A program made the translations under genes and the position numbers. DNA of 5,020 nucleotides from Pseudomonas sp. (GTDB taxonomy: Bacteria > Pseudomonadota > Gammaproteobacteria > Pseudomonadales > Pseudomonadaceae): NCBI GenBank assembly GCA_003527165.1, contig DPSI01000342.1, positions 1 through 5,020 on the forward strand, in the 5' to 3' direction. A model generated the notes under the pieces. It worked only from the letters and a program-made list of their open reading frames with translations, searched no databases and was not told the DNA's origin. Positions 1 to 5,020 of this stretch are shown here, in pieces. How positions within the stretch are numbered: the first letter of the stretch is position 1; each line of letters begins with the position of its first letter.

Positions 1-399
1 GCAGGGGTTATGGTTGGCGCCGACTTCGCCACCGGACACCGGCGCATCGAGGTAATGGCCGCCGGTGGCGTTGATTTTCTCGGCGAATTGCTTGGTGGCG
101 CTCGGGGAGATCGAGCTCATGTCGATCACCAGTTTGTTGGGGCCGACGCCCTCGGCAATGCCGTTCTCGCGGAACAACACGTCTTCGACCTGCGGGGTGT
201 CCGGCACCATGATGATGATGAACTCGGCTTCCTGGGCCACTTCCTTGGGGTTGGCCAGGGCGACGGCGCCGCCTTCTACCAGAACGGCCGGTGCCTGATC
301 GTGGTGCTCGGAAAGAAAGATGCTGTGACCGGCTTTCTGCAGGTTCTGAGCCATGGGCAGGCCCATGATGCCGGTGCCGATGAATCCGATTTTAGCCAT
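1..399 (-). CDS. glxR: Tartronate semialdehyde reductase (2-hydroxy-3-oxopropionate reductase), N-terminal part, cut by window edge
   Basis: This cytoplasmic enzyme reduces tartronate semialdehyde to D-glycerate with NAD(P)H, the reductive step after glyoxylate carboligase. The visible 133 residues are the N-terminal Rossmann domain of the beta-hydroxyacid dehydrogenase family (full length is usually near 295). The start MAKIGFIGTGIMG carries the dinucleotide-binding GxGxxG (G8-G13). MVPDTPQVEDVLF (64-76) is typical of the GlxR/GarR branch. DAPVSGG (118-124) is the substrate-binding loop. The catalytic lysine, expected near residue 170, lies outside the window. The ATG at 399 is set by AAGGAG seven bases upstream and by the family's N-terminus. 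It is the third gene after gcl and hyi in the same direction, 39 bp beyond the original hyi end. The last visible residues, GANHNPC, depart from the usual GAKAATL-like continuation, which may be divergence or an error near the edge. The paralogous name garR is possible, but the context favours glxR. Confidence 0.93.
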   Translation of the reverse strand, partial: MAKIGFIGTGIMGLPMAQNLQKAGHSIFLSEHHDQAPAVLVEGGAVALANPKEVAQEAEFIIIMVPDTPQVEDVLFRENGIAEGVGPNKLVIDMSSISPSATKQFAEKINATGGHYLDAPVSGGEVGANHNPC

Positions 400-406
400 G
401 AGTGTT

Positions 407-412
407 CTCCTT
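407..412 (-). promoter_or_regulatory. Ribosome binding site of glxR
   Basis: The minus strand reads AAGGAG, seven bases before the ATG at 399. It fixes the glxR start. It lies downstream of both the amber stop of hyi (478-480) and the original TGA (439-441), so glxR initiates independently of where hyi terminates. Confidence 0.85.
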
Positions 413-438
413 CAAATTCAGTCTGGGGTCGCGTCAGT

Positions 439-480
439 TCAGATCGCGTTGTGCACGCTGTTCTGGTAAGGAGCCAGCTA
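439..480 (-). other. Amber codon plus stranded 3' tail of hyi
   Basis: Reading on in the hyi frame from the TAG at 480-478 gives CTG GCT CCT TAC CAG and so on, encoding LAPYQNSVHNAI, then TGA at 441-439. The pattern 'GLG-stop-LAPYQ' lines up with the homologous 'GLRWMDPYR' end of E. coli Hyi, placing the stop at the conserved tryptophan. A single G-to-A change on the coding strand (C to T at plus-strand 479) turns TGG into TAG. The tail still looks coding, so the change seems recent, or it is a sequencing error. Confidence 0.8.
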
Positions 481-1236
481 GCCGAGGCCGGCAGCAGTGG
501 TGGTCGCCGGCTTGTACTCGCAACCGACCCAGCCCTGGTAGCCGATGCGGTCCAGGTGCTCGAACAGGAAGCGATAGTTGATCTCACCGGTGCCCGGTTC
601 GTTACGGCCGGGATTGTCGGCAAGCTGCACGTGATTGATCGCCGCCAGGTTGGTTTCGATGGTCCGCGCCAGGTCACCTTCCATGATCTGCATGTGGTAG
701 ATGTCGTACTGCAGGAAGAGGTTGGTGCTGCCGACCTTGTCGCGGATTTCTAGTGCCTGCGAGGTGTTGTTGAGGAAGAAGCGTGGGATGTCGCGGGTGT
801 TGATCATTTCCATGACCAGTCGGATGCCGGCGGCTTCGAGCTTCTGCGCCGCGTAGCGCAGATTCTCGATCAAGGTCATTTCCAGCTTGCCGAGGTCCGC
901 GCCCTTTGGTGCGATGCCGGCAAGACAGTTGATCTGCGTATTACCCAGCACCTTGGCGTAGGCAATGGCCTGGTCGACACCGGCGCGGAATTCCTCCACC
1001 CGCTCAGGATCGCAGGCGACGCCGCGATCGCCTTTGGCCCAGTCACCGGCCGGCAGGTTGAACAGCACCTGAGTCAGGCCATTGGCATCCAGGCGTGCCT
1101 TGATTTCCTCGGCCGGGTAGTCATAGGGGAACAGGTACTCGACACCACGGAAACCGGCTTCGGCAGCGGCGGCGAATCGGTCGAGAAAGTCCATCTCGGT
1201 GAAGAGCATGGACAGGTTGGCGGCAAAACGGGGCAT
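478..1236 (-). CDS. hyi: Hydroxypyruvate isomerase, C-terminally truncated by an amber codon
   Basis: The enzyme interconverts hydroxypyruvate and tartronate semialdehyde; it is a cytoplasmic TIM-barrel of the xylose-isomerase-like superfamily. The 252 residues include the family start MPRFAANLSMLF, the NLPAGDWAKGDRG segment (60-72), the metal/catalytic glutamate in VMEMIN (E143), D178 in QYDIYHMQ, the QLADNPGRNEPGTGEINY block (204-221) and E240 in GCEYKP, so the active site is complete. The ATG at 1236 has AAGGAG eight bases upstream. The protein ends at GLG-stop. The E. coli homologue, as I recall it, continues with an aromatic-rich end (GLRWMDPYR), and the frame here continues past TAG as LAPYQNSVHNAI to a TGA at 439-441. 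The ancestral product was therefore probably 265 residues, with W253 changed to TAG. Loss of 13 terminal residues may leave a partly active barrel. It sits between gcl and glxR in one operon. Confidence 0.92.
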   Translation of the reverse strand: MPRFAANLSMLFTEMDFLDRFAAAAEAGFRGVEYLFPYDYPAEEIKARLDANGLTQVLFNLPAGDWAKGDRGVACDPERVEEFRAGVDQAIAYAKVLGNTQINCLAGIAPKGADLGKLEMTLIENLRYAAQKLEAAGIRLVMEMINTRDIPRFFLNNTSQALEIRDKVGSTNLFLQYDIYHMQIMEGDLARTIETNLAAINHVQLADNPGRNEPGTGEINYRFLFEHLDRIGYQGWVGCEYKPATTTAAGLG

Positions 1237-1244
1237 GGGTACAT

Positions 1245-1250
1245 CTCCTT
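1245..1250 (-). promoter_or_regulatory. Ribosome binding site of hyi
   Basis: The minus strand reads AAGGAG, eight bases before the hyi ATG at 1236. It confirms the start and shows that hyi is translated independently of gcl, whose stop is over 200 bp upstream. Confidence 0.85.
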
Positions 1251-1272
1251 GTCTGTAGGGACAATCCCCGAA

Positions 1273-1404
1273 CGGGTTGGAAGCTACTGCGCTCGGCGAT
1301 GCTGCGTTGGAATCGAACTCGAAATGCTCATTTACATGCGTAAACTCCGCTTTCTCGTCCGTTTCCGCCTTGCCTCGCCTTCGCTCGTGACGCTTCCAAT
1401 CCCG
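1273..1404. repeat. 132-bp imperfect palindromic element between gcl and hyi
   Basis: The ends are inverted repeats: CGGG-TTGGAAGC (1273-1284) against GCTTCCAA-TCCCG (1392-1404), 12 pairs with one bulged base. Internal arms share the same centre near 1337.5: GCGA 1296-1299 with TCGC 1375-1378, GGAA 1309-1312 with TTCC 1363-1366, GAAA 1321-1324 with TTTC 1351-1354, and TTTAC 1331-1335 with GTAAA 1340-1344 around a four-base loop. The whole stretch could fold into one long interrupted hairpin in the gcl-hyi transcript. From memory, the core (TGCTCATTTAC, a short loop, GTAAACTCCGC) resembles a dispersed palindromic repeat common in Pseudomonas-group genomes. It has no coding potential of its own. 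Near-identical flanks CCCGAA (1267-1272) and CCCGGA (1405-1410) could be a degraded target duplication, but this is weak. Confidence 0.75.
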
Positions 1405-1418
1405 CCCGGATGTGCGTT

Positions 1419-1442
1419 GTGGATGTGCTTCGCGACATCCAC
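1419..1442 (-). repeat. 24-bp REP-like palindrome, copy 1
   Basis: The minus strand has GTGGATGT and ACATCCAC, a perfect 8-bp inverted repeat around the loop CGCGAAGC, which can add a GC/GC pair over a GAA triloop. It begins 19 bases beyond the gcl stop codon. No T-run follows it on the transcribed side, so it does not look like a classical intrinsic terminator; transcript 3'-end protection or partial attenuation is more plausible. A second copy with 21 of 24 identical bases lies at 4301-4324. Confidence 0.75.
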
Positions 1443-1461
1443 GCGTTTGGTTACGGTTGAA

Positions 1462-3243
<1,782 letters not shown>

Positions 3244-3251
3244 GGATCGTT

Positions 3252-3257
3252 CCTCCT
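3252..3257 (-). promoter_or_regulatory. Strong ribosome binding site of gcl
   Basis: The minus strand reads TAGGAGGA, containing a full AGGAGG eight bases before the ATG at 3243. This decides the start in favour of MARMRAID over the inner methionine at residue 4, and predicts efficient translation. Confidence 0.88.
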
Positions 3258-3339
3258 ACGTGTACTCGATAGTTTTTATACGTGGCCCAAGCATGCAGCG
3301 CTGGAACCTGAGGCGGAATTGGCCGAAACTTCAGTTCTG

Positions 3340-3358
3340 TCGATATCAGGAGTATCGA
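3340..3358 (+). promoter_or_regulatory. Inverted repeat enclosing the Shine-Dalgarno of the LysR-type gene
   Basis: TCGATA (3340-3345) and TATCGA (3353-3358) are perfect inverted arms around TCAGGAG, which holds the AGGAG ribosome binding site (3348-3352). The right arm ends directly at the ATG (3359). As DNA it could be an autoregulatory operator; as RNA it would form a six-pair hairpin presenting the ribosome site in its loop. AGGAG lies six bases before the ATG and fixes the start. Confidence 0.6.
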
Positions 3359-4267
3359 ATGGATCGCTATACGACATTGCACAGCTTCGTTCTGGTCGCT
3401 GAAAATGGCAGCTTCGCCGCCGCGGCGCTCAAGGAAGGCGTCACCCCGGTGGTGATGGGCCGCCGGCTCGATGCGCTGGAGCGGCACCTGGGTGTCAAGT
3501 TGATGCACCGCTCGACACGCGGGTTGGCGCTGACCGATCTGGGCGAGCAGTACCTGGAACGCGCACGCGGGCTGCTCAAGGATTTCGACGAAGCGGACGC
3601 CAGCATCAGCCACGACCGTACCTCGGTGCGCGGGCATCTGGTGGTGTCGGCGCCTGTGGCGTTCGGCCGTCGGCATATCGGCCCCCACGCGCCGGCGTTC
3701 CAGGCGCGCTACCCGGACCTGCAACTGTCGTTCAACTTCACCGACAGCGTGGTCGACCTGGTGCGACATGGTTACGACATGGGCATTCGCATCGGTGAGG
3801 TGACCGACCCCAACTACGTCGCCATCAAGCTGTTCCCCAATCGTCGCGTGGTCTGCGGCGCGCCGGAGTATTTCGAGCGACAGGGTGTGCCGCGCGCCCT
3901 GGAAGACCTGACGCGGCATAACTGTCTGGCGTTCAACCTGCAGGGTGGGCAGCAGCGCGGCTGGACCTTTCTGCGCGATGGCAAGCAAGTGGCGGTGCGT
4001 GTTTCGGGCAACCTCGACTGTAACGACGGCGAGTTGCTGTTCGATTGGGTCAAACAGGGCATCGGCATCGGTTGGCGCTCGACCTGGGAGATTCAGGCCG
4101 AACTCAAGCGCGGCGAGCTGGTTACGGTGCTCGATGAGTACGCACTGCCGGCCTACGACATCCAGGCGGTGTATCCGCAGCAGCGCTATCTGCCGGCCAA
4201 GGTGCGGTTCTTCATCGATTACCTGAAAGCGATCTACAACGCGCCCGGCTATTGGGAAACCCGCTGA
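3359..4267 (+). CDS. LysR-family transcriptional regulator, likely controlling the glyoxylate operon
   Basis: A 302-residue DNA-binding regulator of normal LysR length. The N-terminal winged helix-turn-helix spans about residues 4-62: FVLVAENGSFAAAALKEGVT, then VMGRRLDALERHLGVKLMHR and STRGLALTDLG, all typical family positions. A linker helix follows (about 63-90), then the effector-binding domain (about 91-295), starting RGHLVVSAPVAFGRRHIGPH. PDLQLSFNFTDSVVDLV and the Y-D-MGIRIGE segment place it in the CrgA/AaeR-like branch with a type 2 periplasmic-binding fold. The frame is open further upstream, but the start at 3359 matches the family N-terminus and has AGGAG six bases ahead. It is transcribed away from gcl across a 115-bp shared regulatory gap, the classic layout for control of the divergent operon. 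The effector is unknown; glyoxylate or tartronate semialdehyde are guesses from context. I do not recognise a specific gene name. Confidence 0.95.
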   Translation: MDRYTTLHSFVLVAENGSFAAAALKEGVTPVVMGRRLDALERHLGVKLMHRSTRGLALTDLGEQYLERARGLLKDFDEADASISHDRTSVRGHLVVSAPVAFGRRHIGPHAPAFQARYPDLQLSFNFTDSVVDLVRHGYDMGIRIGEVTDPNYVAIKLFPNRRVVCGAPEYFERQGVPRALEDLTRHNCLAFNLQGGQQRGWTFLRDGKQVAVRVSGNLDCNDGELLFDWVKQGIGIGWRSTWEIQAELKRGELVTVLDEYALPAYDIQAVYPQQRYLPAKVRFFIDYLKAIYNAPGYWETR

Positions 4268-4288
4268 GCCGAACCTCGCCGGTCGGCT
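4267..4288 (+). other. Stem-loop at the end of the LysR-type gene
   Basis: AGCCGAACC and GGTCGGCT pair over eight positions with one bulged A and the loop TCGCC, starting at the last base of the TGA stop. No T-tract follows, so this is not a standard intrinsic terminator. It may still protect the 3' end or slow transcription before the downstream gene. Confidence 0.4.
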
Positions 4289-4300
4289 GCTGGTCGTAGA

Positions 4301-4324
4301 GTGGATGTCGCGGCGCACATCGAC
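4301..4324 (+). repeat. 24-bp REP-like palindrome, copy 2
   Basis: The sequence begins GTGGATGTCGCG and ends GCACATCGAC. It differs from the minus-strand copy at 1419-1442 at three positions (two in the loop and one in the right arm, which breaks one stem pair). It lies between the LysR-type gene and the exonuclease gene. Two intergenic copies within 3 kb indicate a dispersed element rather than a gene-specific structure. Confidence 0.65.
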
Positions 4325-4369
4325 CTGCCGCGGCTACCGCTAACGCAGCGTTCCGTCACGAGGTATTCC

Positions 4370-5020
4370 GTGGACTCTCTGAAGATCGCCACCTTCAATA
4401 TCAACGGCATCCGCGCGCGCCGGACCAATCTGCTTGACTGGCTTGAGCGTGAACAACCGGACGTGGTCTGTCTGCAGGAACTCAAGGCCCAGGATGCGGA
4501 TTTTCCCATCGACGACATCCGTGCCGCCGGCTACGGGGCGATCTGGCACGGGCAGAAGTCCTGGAATGGCGTGGCGATTCTTTCGCGCGGTGACGATCCG
4601 CTGGAGATCCGTCGCGGCCTGCCCGGTGATCCGGACGACAGCCACAGCCGCTATCTGGAAGCAGCGGCGCACGGCATCATCGTCGCCTGCCTCTACCTGC
4701 CCAACGGCAATCCACAGCCAGGGCCGAAATTCGACTACAAACTGGCCTGGTTCGAGCGCTTGATCGAGCGTGCGGCGGGGCTGTTCAACAACGGCCATCC
4801 GGTGGTGCTGGCGGGTGATTACAACGTGGTGCCCACCGACGAGGATATCTACAACCCGCGTTCCTGGACCAAGGATGCGCTGCTACAACCGGAAAGCCGC
4901 GCGTGCTATCGGCGCCTTCTGGACCAGGGTTGGACCGATGCCCTACGCGCCAGATACCCCGACGAGCGGATCTACACTTTCTGGGATTACTTTCGCCAGC
5001 ACTGGCAAAAGAACTCGGGT
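4370..5020 (+). CDS. xth: Exodeoxyribonuclease III (AP endonuclease, EEP family), cut by window edge
   Basis: This DNA-repair enzyme cleaves abasic sites and removes nucleotides 3'-to-5' from duplex DNA. The 217 visible residues cover most of a protein usually about 260-270 long. Signature parts are LKIATFNINGIRAR (N10, N12), the metal-binding glutamate in CLQELKA (E37), WNGVAILSR (65-73), YLPNG (Y109), LAGDYNVVPTDEDIYNP with D150 and N152, and TFWDYF near 203-208. The C-terminal segment with the catalytic histidine falls outside the window. These intact catalytic residues argue against the non-nucleolytic relative Crc. The start is GTG at 4370, with GAGG six bases upstream (4360-4363) and no in-frame ATG, GTG or TTG that fits better. 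It lies 102 bp after the LysR-type gene, with a stem-loop and REP-like copy between, so it probably has its own transcription. No functional link to the glyoxylate genes is evident. Confidence 0.95.
   Translation, partial: MDSLKIATFNINGIRARRTNLLDWLEREQPDVVCLQELKAQDADFPIDDIRAAGYGAIWHGQKSWNGVAILSRGDDPLEIRRGLPGDPDDSHSRYLEAAAHGIIVACLYLPNGNPQPGPKFDYKLAWFERLIERAAGLFNNGHPVVLAGDYNVVPTDEDIYNPRSWTKDALLQPESRACYRRLLDQGWTDALRARYPDERIYTFWDYFRQHWQKNSG

Larger units (their letters stand above)
3244..3358. promoter_or_regulatory. Divergent promoter/operator region between gcl and the LysR-type gene
   Basis: These 115 bases must hold the gcl promoter (leftward), the regulator's promoter (rightward) and their operators. 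Visible elements are: a dyad ACGTGTA-N12-TATACGT (3258-3283, 6 of 7 positions matching); an AT-rich TATAAA on the minus strand at 3280-3275 that could be a gcl -10 box but has no good -35 partner, as in activator-dependent promoters; TCGATA at 3266-3271; and a perfect TCGATA-N7-TATCGA at 3340-3358. LysR-family proteins commonly bind dyads in such divergent gaps. I could not find a convincing sigma-70 promoter for the regulator. Confidence 0.6.

Noticed and set aside
1419..1442. Intrinsic terminator after gcl
   Set aside because: The hairpin is good but no T-run follows on the transcribed strand, and hyi/glxR downstream are expected to be co-transcribed.
3319..3347. Possible sigma-70 promoter TTGGCC-N17-GATATC for the LysR-type gene
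   Set aside because: The -10 match is poor (3 of 6), and transcription would start at or beyond the ribosome binding site at 3348-3352, leaving no usable leader.
4370..5020. Crc-type catabolite repression protein instead of exonuclease III
   Set aside because: Crc has lost the nuclease residues; here N10, E37, Y109, D150 and N152 are all present and the sequence follows the exonuclease III pattern.

Overview
The window looks like chromosome from a high-GC gammaproteobacterium, most likely Pseudomonas or a close relative such as Stutzerimonas. This rests on the strong GC bias at third codon positions, the Pseudomonas-like sequence of the glyoxylate genes and their order gcl-hyi-glxR, and REP-like palindromes in the gaps. 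The genus is an inference from remembered protein families, not from a search.

Minus strand, positions 3243 down to 1: a glyoxylate-assimilation operon. gcl (glyoxylate carboligase) condenses two glyoxylates into tartronate semialdehyde. hyi (hydroxypyruvate isomerase) interconverts that product with hydroxypyruvate. glxR (tartronate semialdehyde reductase, cut by the left edge) reduces it to glycerate. Together they feed glyoxylate from purine/allantoin, glycolate or ethylene glycol breakdown into central metabolism. Each gene has a clear AAGGAG/AGGAGG ribosome binding site.

Two features of the operon stand out. First, hyi stops at an amber codon exactly where the family has a conserved tryptophan. 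The same frame continues for 12 family-like codons to a TGA, so a single TGG-to-TAG change appears to have removed the last 13 residues. Second, the 225-bp gcl-hyi gap holds a 132-bp imperfect palindrome and a separate 24-bp REP-like hairpin.

Positions 3244-3358: a compact divergent promoter region between gcl and a plus-strand LysR-family regulator (3359-4267). It contains repeated TCGATA half-sites, including a perfect inverted repeat enclosing the regulator's Shine-Dalgarno sequence, and another dyad just upstream of the gcl ribosome binding site. The regulator is the obvious candidate to control gcl-hyi-glxR and itself.

Positions 4268-4369: a 102-bp gap with a stem-loop and a second copy of the 24-bp REP-like element. 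It is followed by a plus-strand exodeoxyribonuclease III gene (xth-type, GTG start at 4370) cut by the right edge; this is a DNA-repair gene with no evident link to the operon. No RNA genes, CRISPR arrays, transposase genes or phage genes are visible. I do not see an undescribed multi-gene system here. The unusual points are the hyi amber codon, the palindromic elements and the structure of the divergent promoter.
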